In this document: in pieces, positions 1 through 7,150 of the stretch | Layout of the letters: each line of letters begins with the position of its first letter | Numbering within the stretch: the first letter of the stretch is position 1 | NCBI GenBank assembly: GCA_903887005.1 | Contig: CAISOH010000323.1 | Span: forward strand, 1-35,490 | Source: an uncultured Bacteroidota bacterium | GTDB lineage: Bacteria > Bacteroidota > Bacteroidia > Chitinophagales > Chitinophagaceae | Reading direction: 5' to 3' | Length of the DNA stretch: 35,490 nt | Notes under the pieces: model-generated | What the model saw: only the letters and a program-made list of their open reading frames with translations | The model's database searches: none | What the model was told of the DNA's origin: nothing | Position numbers and translations under genes: made by a program

Positions 1-34
1 AATTTACGTCCGGGGGTACCCCCGGACGTAAATT
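1..34. repeat. Perfect 34-bp GC-centred palindrome
   Basis: The first 34 bases form a perfect palindrome: a 16-base arm (AATTTACGTCCGGGGG), a central TA and the exact reverse complement. The GC-rich core would make a very stable hairpin. It begins three bases beyond the stop codon of a possible 46-aa minus-strand ORF, so it could be that transcript's terminator. The flanking T-tract cannot be seen because the window ends. It could also be a repeat-family member or an assembly-edge artefact. Confidence 0.75.
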
Positions 35-36
35 GA

Positions 37-177
37 CTAAGCGTGTTGCATTTGGTACTTGAACTTAGGAATTTTTGATTTTCTTAATTGTATATTAATT
101 GATGTCAATATCTTCTTTTTTCCTTCCAGACTATTTTTTACTACTAAGGCTTTAAATGAATTACCCGGCTCATCCAT
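37..177 (-). CDS. Possible 46-aa basic small protein
   Basis: I do not recognise this product. A short ORF starts MDEPGNSFKALVVKNSLEG and continues as a lysine-rich tail ending KYQMQHA. It lies 95 bp downstream of the first csbD gene in the same direction and stops right before the perfect palindrome at 1-34, which could terminate it. There is no recognisable domain, signal peptide or own promoter. The reading frame is open upstream of the ATG for about 30 more codons, so it could also be the remains of a longer gene. Support comes only from context, so this may be a chance ORF. Confidence 0.25.
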   Translation of the reverse strand: MDEPGNSFKALVVKNSLEGKKKILTSINIQLRKSKIPKFKYQMQHA

Positions 178-272
178 CCCTTGATTAAATTCTGTTTTGA
201 AGATTTCTCTTCTCCTTCTGCTTTGTTGGAATGATTTGAAATATAATTGTTTTTGTGGCCTGGTATATGGCT

Positions 273-461
273 TTATATTTCAGCAATAATTTTGTTTAAC
301 TCTTCTTTTGTTTTACCAAGTTTAACCTGCAGTCTTCCTAATAGTTCATCCTGTTTGCCTTCTGTTAACAGTAAGTCATTATCTGTTAGCATGGCGAATT
401 TTTGTTTCAATTTCCCTTTTGTCTCATTCCATTTTCCGTTTAATTCAGTTGAATTGTTCAT
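273..461 (-). CDS. CsbD-like stress protein, copy 1
   Basis: This 62-aa protein belongs to the CsbD family of small hydrophilic helical proteins, usually induced in general stress; the molecular function is not known. The family signature is clear: [17 protein letters not shown] at the N-terminus, then a segment rich in D, L and E, and a C-terminal [18 protein letters not shown]. The frame is open to an ATG at 518, but that start would lie upstream of the -7 element at 498-505, so the ATG at 461 is the correct start. It lies 37 bp from the -7 element, exactly as in the paralogue at 3650-3838. The protein is close to that paralogue throughout, so they are probably duplicates. Regulation is inferred to be by the AraC-type regulator at 17659. 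Confidence 0.9.
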   Translation of the reverse strand: MNNSTELNGKWNETKGKLKQKFAMLTDNDLLLTEGKQDELLGRLQVKLGKTKEELNKIIAEI

Positions 462-497
462 TATTTCTTTGTTAAGTGTGAATTCATTTCCACTTGG

Positions 498-563
498 TAA
501 AGGTGCGTAACAACTCACATTTAAGTATTACACAACTTGCTGTAATAGTTACATGATTCACAC
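498..563 (-). promoter_or_regulatory. Regulon promoter site A (csbD copy 1)
   Basis: Read on the minus strand, TGTAAC (553-548) is followed by TGTAAT (532-527), exactly 21 bp apart. Then come 21 bp and the -7-like element CACCTTTA (505-498). GTGTGAAT (563-556) lies just outside the distal half-site. No TTG -33 element is evident at the usual place, which the proximal half-site would cover. The csbD start codon is 37 bp downstream. Identical spacing occurs at sites B, C, D and E. Confidence 0.75.
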
Positions 564-662
564 TTTTAGAATGGCCGATAAGAGAGGGAAGTACTAATGA
601 AATATCCCTTAGAAAATAGTATTTCCGTGAAGGTTGGAATCATTTTTCTATGGAATAAAAAG

Positions 663-693
663 AGGCTGCCGTTTTTACTCTGATATGAAGCCT
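663..693 (-). terminator. Weak terminator-like hairpin after the EEP gene
   Basis: On the minus strand AGGCT and AGCCT can pair across a long loop and are followed by CTTTTTATT. The stem is only five base pairs, so this is a weak candidate. It sits 10 bp past the stop of the endonuclease/phosphatase-family gene, where a terminator is expected. Confidence 0.3.
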
Positions 694-702
694 TGTTCAG
701 CT

Positions 703-1782
703 TTATCTCCTGCTACTAATACCCAGTTCCAGCATTACCGGATATTTGTTGGACATTTGGAATAGCGCATCAAGCAGTTCTTTTTGCCCGGATTTGTTGG
801 GTTGGTCATTTACAGATTTATTAATTCTGTTACCGTCATTACCCACAGAAAGATATGAGTGGAGTATATAATGATAATTATTTGAACTATTGGCTAAAGA
901 AGGCGATAACAAAATATGGTCATACCAATCTTTGGCCCCGCCTCCTGTACCACATCCATTGGGGTCTTTATTTTGAAGACGGGTAGATGTTGTTAAAAAA
1001 GAAGAAAACCTTTCCGGATGTTTATCCCAATTAGCAGGATAGGATACTTTCTTATCTATTGAAAATGGCGGGTCAATAAGACGATAACTTTTTTCGGCAT
1101 TATTTGTCAGTAACTGGTATCCATCCTCATTGGTTTTTCTGAGATTGAAATCTCCCATTACAATGAGATCAGGCAACGTTGAAAATTGCTTCCGTAATGC
1201 ACTCATTAGTTCTGCCATTTGCCTGTCGCGCTCATCTGTGCCGTCTCCTGAAGCTGTATGAACCAGGACGATATAGATAAAGGCAGTATCGTGTGTTTTC
1301 ATAAGATCAGGCTCCAGGTAGAACAGTTTATACATGTTTATGTCTGTGATATCGGAGACCAGGGTTACATAAGAAGAAAACCCCAGTTTATGTTTGTTAT
1401 AAAACAACAGATTCTGATTATCGTCTTTTGCCGCATTGGTAAAAGGACAGCATGCATACTTATCGTGCCTGGCTGCGTTAAGGGCATATAACAATATAGA
1501 ATCTTCAAAACCTACTGGCGCTTTCCCTGCTTTTATATGAGTGAGTGGAATGGCTTCAACCTTTATAAGCCCCAGTACATCAGGATCGGTATAATTAATT
1601 ATTGTTTTAAGGTAACCATGCAATTGCATAGCTGTCCCCTGGCAGCCATCTCCATACTTGAGCACGTTATAAGTCATTACTTTTATTACATCACTCTGTT
1701 TTGGTGCGGTCCTACATTTAGTGAAAATGGGAGAAAATAATAGAAGTAAAATCAGATTGCTTAAACGTACCATTGTTGCCAT
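703..1782 (-). CDS. Exported endonuclease/exonuclease/phosphatase-family protein
   Basis: The 359-aa product has the EEP (DNase I / sphingomyelinase-like) fold signature. After a hydrophobic signal peptide (about residues 5-22) come VMTYNVL with Asn39, then VHTASGDGTDERDRQ, MGDFN with Asp211 and Asn213, and YDHILLS with Asp288-His289. These match the metal and phosphate ligands of the superfamily. The usual LQEV motif that supplies the metal-binding Glu reads GLIKVEAI here, so Lys74 sits at the expected position with a Glu two residues later. Activity may be altered or the ligand shifted. It is the last gene of a three-gene operon, 12 bp behind a phospholipase C-like gene, suggesting a shared extracytoplasmic job on phosphodiesters such as phospholipids or nucleic acids. 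The substrate is unknown. Confidence 0.8.
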   Translation of the reverse strand: MATMVRLSNLILLLLFSPIFTKCRTAPKQSDVIKVMTYNVLKYGDGCQGTAMQLHGYLKTIINYTDPDVLGLIKVEAIPLTHIKAGKAPVGFEDSILLYALNAARHDKYACCPFTNAAKDDNQNLLFYNKHKLGFSSYVTLVSDITDINMYKLFYLEPDLMKTHDTAFIYIVLVHTASGDGTDERDRQMAELMSALRKQFSTLPDLIVMGDFNLRKTNEDGYQLLTNNAEKSYRLIDPPFSIDKKVSYPANWDKHPERFSSFLTTSTRLQNKDPNGCGTGGGAKDWYDHILLSPSLANSSNNYHYILHSYLSVGNDGNRINKSVNDQPNKSGQKELLDALFQMSNKYPVMLELGISSRR

Positions 1783-1794
1783 AAAACAAATTTA

Positions 1795-3075
1795 TTAGTT
1801 GACGGGTTGAAGTGCTCTAAGTGTATCCAGGCCAATGCTCAATTGATTCCATTGGTCTAACCCCGCAGTAGCCGCCATTTTTTCGTTACAATCTCCATAA
1901 AACTTAATAAGGTTCTGTTTCAGGTTTTGATTTACATGTTTGAACTTATCGTCCTTAAGTTTTAATAATAATTCATTATAAGTTTGGTCGGCAAGAGTAT
2001 ATTCACCCGCTGAGGTCTCTTTTCCCGTGTCATAATCTATATTTATCAAACAAGTATTTTTAGCAGGCATTCCTTTTAGTATAGTGGTAAAATGTACCTG
2101 AACTGTATCAAAACTCCGGATAAATATTTTTTCAGCTATAGTGTCCGGGACTTTTATTTTGAGTGCTTTGAGCGGACCTATCTTGGGCAATACGAATACT
2201 ACTTTAGCTAATACACCCGGAAAGAAACCTGGTTTCTCATGTTTTTTTCCGAATTCATGGTAATAATTTGCTTTACGCATTTTGAATTCGAATTTTCGCC
2301 TGGTTATACCAGGTGTAGATTTTACAATTTCATTCTTTTTTGAAGACCACGCTGTCCTGGTTATAACAGGAAATAAGTCCTTGATAACCCATCTGAATGT
2401 AGATATCGCAAGAGGGAGGTCTTTGAAAATATCATTGATATCCAAACCATAAGTTTTCAGGAAAGCCCTTTCTAAAACAGGTCTTGAAACTTTGAAACCT
2501 ATAAAGTCGTGATATTTTTCTGAAGCGTAATTTCCCCTTGCTGTTTGTAATATATCAAAACCAAATTCCATCCTGATATGTGCGGTTGGATCCTGCTCGT
2601 AAGTCACAACCGAGCCATATTTTTCTTTGGTATTAGGATACATTATAGGTACACAATGATTGGTGCCTATAGGATGACCGTATTTGTCTGCGTTATAATG
2701 GCATAAAACACCAATTGCGAAGGCATATTCATTTATATCCTGGGCTTCATCAAGCAATGCATTTACAAAGTCGCCGCTGCGCACATAATGAACAAGGGCG
2801 GTAAATAATTTGCTGCCAAACGGATAGTAGCCCATATCAGGGGCTACTGCGCCTCCATATGCATAGGCATGTGCCTCTCTTAATTGATCTGCAGTCGAGG
2901 CAGGAAATTTTTTCAGGAGTAATGGCTTGATAGTTTTATCCCATGCGACGTCAATTATAGCCTCATGAGTAAGAACCGAATATGCTCCTGATTGCAGTGG
3001 CCAACAAAGCATATATAGTGTGGCTATAATAATAAATTTATGTACTGCTATTTTTTTCATAAAGGAACATGTCAA
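1795..3075 (-). CDS. Zinc-dependent phospholipase C-like secreted protein
   Basis: This 426-aa protein has a signal peptide (to about residue 31, ending QSGAYS) and then the histidine-rich all-helical signature of the zinc-dependent phospholipase C / S1-P1-like group: LTHEAI (a His ligand near residue 37), GGAVAPDMGYYPFG (Asp ligand), a His in FTALVHYVRSGDF, and LCHYNADKYGHPIG. These are the expected Zn ligands. The second half (about 210-426) is not recognised; it is basic in the middle and mostly helical-looking. The ATG overlaps the end of the iron permease-like gene by 4 bp, so translation is probably coupled, and the EEP gene follows after 12 bp. The likely location is the periplasm or outer face. 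Hydrolysis of a phospholipid is inferred from family only. Confidence 0.8.
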   Translation of the reverse strand: MTCSFMKKIAVHKFIIIATLYMLCWPLQSGAYSVLTHEAIIDVAWDKTIKPLLLKKFPASTADQLREAHAYAYGGAVAPDMGYYPFGSKLFTALVHYVRSGDFVNALLDEAQDINEYAFAIGVLCHYNADKYGHPIGTNHCVPIMYPNTKEKYGSVVTYEQDPTAHIRMEFGFDILQTARGNYASEKYHDFIGFKVSRPVLERAFLKTYGLDINDIFKDLPLAISTFRWVIKDLFPVITRTAWSSKKNEIVKSTPGITRRKFEFKMRKANYYHEFGKKHEKPGFFPGVLAKVVFVLPKIGPLKALKIKVPDTIAEKIFIRSFDTVQVHFTTILKGMPAKNTCLINIDYDTGKETSAGEYTLADQTYNELLLKLKDDKFKHVNQNLKQNLIKFYGDCNEKMAATAGLDQWNQLSIGLDTLRALQPVN

Positions 3076-3536
3076 TTAGATTTTTCTTCCAAAATCTCTT
3101 TAAAAGCTTCATTCTTTTTTGCTTCATCAATAGAATGAGAAGCGCCAAAATTTCCATCTTTTTCAGACAAGTCACTTAGTTTGGAATAGAATTTTTTAAG
3201 AACTTTTAATTCTTCCTCATTCATATCTTCTATATTTAACACCCTGTTACTTGCTCCTTTTGTTGCGGCTATCAGTTCATTGAGTTTCAATTGCAATGCC
3301 AGTGTATCTTTGTTTTGCGCCTGCTGGATTACAAACACCATTAAAAAAGTTACGATGGTAATACCGGTATTCATTACCTGGTGCCAGGTATCTGAAAATT
3401 GAAAGAAGGGGCCTGTGATTGCCCATACCAGAACAATGGCTAAAGCACAAAGGAAGGTAACTGAACTACCGGTTACCTTTGATATTTCAACAGTAAGATT
3501 ATTGAATAACCTTGATGTTTTATTTTCTTCTTTCAT
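3072..3536 (-). CDS. Low-affinity iron permease-like membrane protein
   Basis: The 154-aa protein matches the low-affinity iron permease-like family found widely in bacteria. There are two membrane segments (about 24-43 and 55-74). Between and after them are the family motifs GPFFQFSDTWHQVMNTG and TIVTFLMVFVIQQAQNKD, followed by LALQLKLNELI. The C-terminal 60 residues are charged and cytoplasmic. It is first in an operon with the phospholipase C-like and EEP genes, with a 4-bp ATGA overlap to the next gene. Despite the family name, iron transport is poorly supported for bacterial members, so the role here is uncertain. No copy of the regulon promoter motif was found in its 110-bp upstream region. 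Confidence 0.85.
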   Translation of the reverse strand: MKEENKTSRLFNNLTVEISKVTGSSVTFLCALAIVLVWAITGPFFQFSDTWHQVMNTGITIVTFLMVFVIQQAQNKDTLALQLKLNELIAATKGASNRVLNIEDMNEEELKVLKKFYSKLSDLSEKDGNFGASHSIDEAKKNEAFKEILEEKSN

Positions 3537-3649
3537 TATTGTTTACTTAATCCATGCCATAAAAAATATGCCAACCTGCATGAGGATATTTATATAGGTG
3601 TTAATAGAACCCCCTGCGCTAAATATCATTGTTCAAAAAGTTTATTTCA

Positions 3650-3838
3650 TTATAGATCGTAGATAATCTTGTTTATTTCTTCTTTTGTTATACCCAGCTT
3701 AATCTGTAGTCTGCCTATCAGTTCGTCCTGCTTGCCTTCAACAAATAACAAATCATTTTCTGTCAGCAAGGCGAATTTTTGTTTTAATTTTCCTTTTGCC
3801 TCTTTCCAGTTCCCTTTTAATTCTGTAATATTTCTCAT
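3650..3838 (-). CDS. CsbD-like stress protein, copy 2
   Basis: This 62-aa CsbD-family protein is a paralogue of 273-461. It reads [19 protein letters not shown], then LLTENDLLFVEGKQDELIG, then RLQIKLGITKEEINKII. The two proteins share most positions and their promoters share the same architecture, so the duplication included the regulatory region. An in-frame ATG at 3877 lies inside the -7 element (3875-3882) and cannot be the normal start; the ATG at 3838, 37 bp from that element, is chosen. The protein should be soluble and mostly helical. Its role is known only as stress-associated in the family. The -7 here is CACCTTTG, closer to consensus than in copy 1, so expression may be higher. Confidence 0.9.
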   Translation of the reverse strand: MRNITELKGNWKEAKGKLKQKFALLTENDLLFVEGKQDELIGRLQIKLGITKEEINKIIYDL

Positions 3839-3874
3839 CACTTTAATCTTAGTTGTGAATTCATTTTCACTATA

Positions 3875-3940
3875 CAAAGGTGGAATGAATAAGATGCATA
3901 ATTGTTACAGAACTATGGTTATAAGTTGCATCATTCACAC
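3875..3940 (-). promoter_or_regulatory. Regulon promoter site B (csbD copy 2)
   Basis: On the minus strand the distal half-site is TGCAAC (3930-3925) and the proximal one TGTAAC (3909-3904), 21 bp apart. They are followed by 21 bp and CACCTTTG (3882-3875). GTGTGAAT (3940-3933) flanks the distal half. An inverted copy, ATTCACAA, sits at 3860-3853 in the initially transcribed region. The start codon is 37 bp from the -7 element. Confidence 0.75.
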
Positions 3941-4093
3941 ATCGTTAATTATCCCGTAAATTCAGTCAACGTGTCAATTATGTAATTAATCTGGTTAATT
4001 GTATAATGTTTATTCAACCTTATTATCTCAGTTTTGTACCGTGAAATTCATTCATAACCGTTCCGCCGGTTGCGGAAAATTTAATTTGGTCCT

Positions 4094-4423
4094 ATGAAAA
4101 AAAGTCAAAAATTACTAATTGCATTTGCCATTGTAATGTCCTGCGGCAGTTTAGCTGCTTCTGCACAGATATATGTACATATTCGTCCGGAAGCCCGTGT
4201 AGTTGTACGCACGGAAGCTCCCAGCCCGCGGCACGTATGGGTACAACAAGATTGGCGTGAAAATAATGGTAGATATGAAGATAATGGAGGTCATTGGGCT
4301 GCACCACCCGCTGAAGGTTATAAATACCACGAAGGGCACTGGGACCATTCAAGTCGTGGAAATAGATGGCACGAAGGTGGGTGGAATGAAAGTCATGATC
4401 AAAAACACGGAGATCATCGTTGA
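4094..4423 (+). CDS. Secreted WxxGxW-type repeat protein
   Basis: The 109-aa product begins with a clear signal peptide (MKKSQKLLIAFAIVMSCG, cleavage likely after ASAQ near residue 25). The mature part has aromatic-glycine-histidine repeats: NGGHWAAPP, YHEGHWDHS, WHEGGWNES. These resemble the YxWxxGxW/BcpO-type repeats of small secreted proteins in Gram-negative bacteria. The tail is rich in His, Asp and Lys (HDQKHGDHR), so metal binding is conceivable. It is the only + strand gene in the first 19 kb, transcribed divergently from csbD copy 2 about 155 bp away. A strong terminator follows at 4456-4489. No biochemical function is known. Confidence 0.75.
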   Translation: MKKSQKLLIAFAIVMSCGSLAASAQIYVHIRPEARVVVRTEAPSPRHVWVQQDWRENNGRYEDNGGHWAAPPAEGYKYHEGHWDHSSRGNRWHEGGWNESHDQKHGDHR

Positions 4424-4455
4424 TTGTCCTGAAAAATTGATGAGAAGTAAATTTC

Positions 4456-4489
4456 AAAAAAGAGAGTGTCCGCAAGGCGCTCTCTTTTT
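4456..4489 (+). terminator. Rho-independent terminator of the WxxGxW gene
   Basis: The stem AAAAAGAGAG..CTCTCTTTTT (with a G:U-like extension through GTGTC / GGCGC) and a short CGCA loop lies 33 bp after the stop codon at 4423. The terminal T-run makes it a good + strand terminator. The stem is symmetrical enough that it might also work on the other strand. Confidence 0.75.
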
Positions 4490-4508
4490 CATACCTATCT
4501 TATTCCAA

Positions 4509-4541
4509 TAAAAAAACGTCTCCAGTTTTATTTTGGAAACG
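4509..4541 (-). terminator. Terminator of the YRFEG protein gene
   Basis: On the minus strand CGTTTCCA (4541-4534) pairs with TGGAGACG (4524-4517), with one G:T position and a 9-base A+T-rich loop, and is followed by TTTTTTTATT. It lies about 30 bp past the stop codon at 4573. Confidence 0.7.
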
Positions 4542-4572
4542 CTATAGAAATTTTGCAAAGTAAAAGGCTAAA

Positions 4573-4971
4573 TCACTTATGAATTTCCTCAACTTTCCTC
4601 ATGAAGTTAGTAATTAGTGAATCACTTTCCGGCCCATAGCCATCTACTAATGTTCCTTTTTCGCCATCGAAGGCTTCTATGGCAAACAGGATACTACTGT
4701 CTGATGGATCAGATTCACCTTCAAAACGGTAAAAGTGTATAATCCTTACTTGTTCAGGCTGAAAAGTTTTTTGTGTTGTCAATGAAAGTAAACCATTTTT
4801 ACCAGCTTGAAATTGTGATACATAACCGGATGTTTGCAGCTTATTAATGCAGGATACTAATGTATTCATATGCACCTTTTCAGCTGATTCAATGTTGTTA
4901 TTTTCCTCAACGTTTTTTGGCTTTTTTTCAAAAGATGATTTATCGTGAACATAGTTTAATGATGATTTCAT
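4573..4971 (-). CDS. Small YRFEG/VDGYG-motif protein (PRPP-synthetase-named family)
   Basis: The 132-aa protein has an unstructured charged N-terminus (about 1-35). The rest is a small domain with IHFYRFEGESDPSDSSILFA and GTLVDGYGPESDSL, the signature of a Bacteroidetes-specific family of about 100-aa proteins. Databases often call this family phosphoribosylpyrophosphate synthetase, but it lacks the PRPP loop of that enzyme, so the name is probably an error and I assign no reaction. The preceding helical stretch (TLVSCINKLQTSGYVSQF) is also typical of the family. The start codon is 38 bp from the -7-like element of the degenerate regulon site F, the same distance as for csbD. A terminator follows at 4509-4541, so it is probably monocistronic. 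Confidence 0.75.
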   Translation of the reverse strand: MKSSLNYVHDKSSFEKKPKNVEENNNIESAEKVHMNTLVSCINKLQTSGYVSQFQAGKNGLLSLTTQKTFQPEQVRIIHFYRFEGESDPSDSSILFAIEAFDGEKGTLVDGYGPESDSLITNFMRKVEEIHK

Positions 4972-5008
4972 TATATATAGTATTAATGAATATTAATATT
5001 GCATGCGA

Positions 5009-5071
5009 TAAATGTTGAATGTTTTGTGAGGAAAATGTTGCACAACTTTCGGAATAAATAGAATGATTCAG
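5009..5071 (-). promoter_or_regulatory. Degenerate regulon promoter site F
   Basis: The proximal half-site TGCAAC (5042-5037) inside GTTGTGCAACA is intact. The position 21 bp upstream reads TTCTAT instead of TGTAAC, although the GAATCA flank (5070-5065) is kept in register. The -7-like element is AACATTTA (5016-5009), 20 bp rather than 21 bp from the half-site. The start codon at 4971 is 38 bp downstream, as at sites A and B. I regard it as a weaker member of the same family. Confidence 0.45.
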
Positions 5072-5081
5072 CTGAGGGCTA

Positions 5082-6719
5082 TCATTGTATTTGAGGATCA
5101 GAGAACATTTTCATTGCCATTTTGTTATCATGGCCATAAATATCATCGGCAAAATGCAATGTGCCATTTTGGTCAACCCAGGCAGTATAATAGGTAATAA
5201 TTACCGGTACTGTATTTTTCAGCCTTACACATTGTTCCTGGCCGCAGTTCATAGCGCTGTCAATTTTTTCAGGAGTCCAGTTTTTTGAATTTTGCAAAAG
5301 ATAATTGGCCAGTTTTACAGGGTCGCTAAGGCGAATGCAACCATGACTCAGGTCTCTTTCACTTCTTTTAAATAAATCTTTCTGAGGTGTATCATGCAGA
5401 TAAATGTTGAAGCTGTTCGGGAATAAAAATTTTACCTTTCCAAGGGCATTTTTTTTCCCGGGTAGCTGGCGCACCACCGGTATGCCACCTTCACTGCCGG
5501 TAATTTCCATATCTCTTTTTGCCAGGTAATTCTTATCCCGTTTCATACCTGGCAGTACTTCTTTTTTTACTATACTCGGTGGTATGTTCCAGTAAGGGCT
5601 GAAAACAATTTGGTTCAGATTGCCTGAAAACATGGTGGTGTTATGTCCTTCGGCGCCTACAACCACATCCATTTGAAACAAGATGTTTTTTCCGCTATCC
5701 ACATACACCTCAAACTCCGGTATATTTACAATGATTAGTCTTCCTTCCGGCCTGGTGGGCATCCACCTCATTCTTTGCATATTGATAAGCAATTGCTGCA
5801 CTCTCTTTGCCGCCGGTATATTCATATCTTTTACCAGGGTGGCTGTTATTTCACCAGTAGGCTTGTATCCATGATTGAGTTGGTAAGTTTTCACTGCATT
5901 TTGCAGTTCTGTGTTAAATAAACTGGTTGTATCGCTTCCATTAAGTTCTCCGGTTATCTGGAGCCTTTTTTTAACGAGCGCAATAGCTGGTGCGTTTGAC
6001 CCTGAGCTATATTTTGCCGGGCCTGCAATGATGGTTGGCCAGCCGCCGGCCTTTGCAATAGCGCTATATTTTAATAATGGTGCTTTTAATATCCTGTAAG
6101 ATTCATTTAAAGCAGCATAGTTTCTGTTATCATTGTTATTTGCCAGTATTGAATCGGCCATGTCTGAAATAGCTGCTTTTTTAGCTGGTATGTAGGTGCC
6201 AAGGCTTGCAGGACTAATATTCATGCTTTTATACTCCTCCCTGGCATACTGAATAAATCTTTCTGTTATCTGCAGTTCTGTTTTTATTGTGGAAGGGTCT
6301 TTAGCCTCTATGGTACTATCTTCCTCAATTCTTAATTTATCGAGTCGTCTTTCTAAAGATTTATTGAACATATCGCAATCGTTTTCTGTGCAAAAGAGGC
6401 TATGAAAACTAAATGACTGTTCTATTAACCCTGTTTTTGCAAACCAGGCATATTCAAAATTACGGGCATTATAAAAAGAGCGCATCGCTACAGAGAGTGT
6501 ATCATTCAGCTTTTCTGCTATAATGAAATTTTCCACATCAGCGCTATCTAAAAAGATATCATTATATGCATTGTCTTTATTAATGCTCAGGTTTCTGGTA
6601 TTTTTCTTTTGTTCATTTAGTGCTGGAGCTTTATTATCACTTTTATCACTTAAATCACTTTTGCAGCCAGCTAATAAACTGACGAGAATAATGGAAACAA
6701 GAATAATTTTTTTTGTCAT
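5082..6719 (-). CDS. Lipoprotein L,D-transpeptidase (YcbB-like)
   Basis: This enzyme cross-links or modifies peptidoglycan in the periplasm. The chosen start (ATG at 6719) gives a lipoprotein signal, MTKKIILVSIILVSLLAGC, with the lipobox LAGC; an upstream in-frame ATG at 6776 would bury it. Residues of about 50-220 form the variable N-terminal domain of YcbB-like enzymes. A peptidoglycan-binding-like segment follows (LVKKRLQITGEL, then LKTYQLNHG-type residues near 275-300). The YkuD catalytic domain covers about 330-500 and contains YLHDTPQKDLF and LSHGCIRLSD, with the catalytic Cys near residue 461. At 545 aa the length is normal for the group. It starts 110 bp after the 64-aa regulon gene with no hairpin between, so it may be co-transcribed from site C. 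Confidence 0.9.
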   Translation of the reverse strand: MTKKIILVSIILVSLLAGCKSDLSDKSDNKAPALNEQKKNTRNLSINKDNAYNDIFLDSADVENFIIAEKLNDTLSVAMRSFYNARNFEYAWFAKTGLIEQSFSFHSLFCTENDCDMFNKSLERRLDKLRIEEDSTIEAKDPSTIKTELQITERFIQYAREEYKSMNISPASLGTYIPAKKAAISDMADSILANNNDNRNYAALNESYRILKAPLLKYSAIAKAGGWPTIIAGPAKYSSGSNAPAIALVKKRLQITGELNGSDTTSLFNTELQNAVKTYQLNHGYKPTGEITATLVKDMNIPAAKRVQQLLINMQRMRWMPTRPEGRLIIVNIPEFEVYVDSGKNILFQMDVVVGAEGHNTTMFSGNLNQIVFSPYWNIPPSIVKKEVLPGMKRDKNYLAKRDMEITGSEGGIPVVRQLPGKKNALGKVKFLFPNSFNIYLHDTPQKDLFKRSERDLSHGCIRLSDPVKLANYLLQNSKNWTPEKIDSAMNCGQEQCVRLKNTVPVIITYYTAWVDQNGTLHFADDIYGHDNKMAMKMFSDPQIQ

Positions 6720-6829
6720 TGTGGGTGTTAGTATTATCTGCATCAAAATCATTAATAATTCAGCATGCAAATTCATTATTTTTAATAGAATAGTTTATTT
6801 ATCGTTGTGTACAGATTGTAAATCCAGAC

Positions 6830-7024
6830 TTAATTGATAAACTTAGTTACACCAGATCCCGTTTTTGTCTGTGGAATCCCGGAAAGTTGAGGTACATTAT
6901 AATTTACAAAGTTTTTCTGTGTATTGTCATCATAGAAAAATTTTTCTTTTAATACTACAGTCGGATTTTGCCAGTTGATTGTTATCTTAAATCCTATCGA
7001 AATTTGATTTTGCGGTGTGTTCAT
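6830..7024 (-). CDS. 64-aa orphan protein under regulon site C
   Basis: I do not recognise this product. It reads MNTPQNQISIGFKITINWQN, then a stretch with KEKFFYDDNTQKNF, and a C-terminal GIPQTKTGSGVTKFIN. It looks like a small soluble beta-rich protein without signal peptide or membrane segment. The frame also has ATGs at 7054 and 7042. The first coincides with the predicted transcription start, and the 7024 start gives the 35-bp distance to the -7 element seen at the other regulon promoters, so 7024 is preferred. The L,D-transpeptidase gene follows on the same strand. The conserved promoter argues that this is a real gene with a role in the same response as CsbD. Confidence 0.6.
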   Translation of the reverse strand: MNTPQNQISIGFKITINWQNPTVVLKEKFFYDDNTQKNFVNYNVPQLSGIPQTKTGSGVTKFIN

Positions 7025-7058
7025 TTTGATGATTTTAAGCATGAATAATTTCACTTGG

Positions 7059-7124
7059 TAAAGGTGGAGAACTATATGTTAGGTAGTGTTACATAACTCT
7101 ATCTATAAGTTACATCATTCACAC
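7059..7124 (-). promoter_or_regulatory. Regulon promoter site C
   Basis: The minus strand has GTGTGAATGATGTAAC (7124-7109), then TGTAAC again at 7093-7088, 21 bp from the first half-site. After 21 bp comes CACCTTTA (7066-7059). The core AACT-N9-AGTT dyad between the half-sites is intact. It precedes the 64-aa gene and probably the L,D-transpeptidase. Confidence 0.75.
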
Positions 7125-7150
7125 TTGTTCAAATAAATCAGGATGAATTA

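Noticed and set aside
498-563. Sites A-F as inverted-repeat operators for a dimeric repressor
   Set aside because: The AACT-N9-AGTT dyad is present at most sites, but the direct TGTAAC repeat with fixed 21-bp spacing and fixed distance to the -7 element is more constant, and site E breaks the dyad while keeping the direct repeat.
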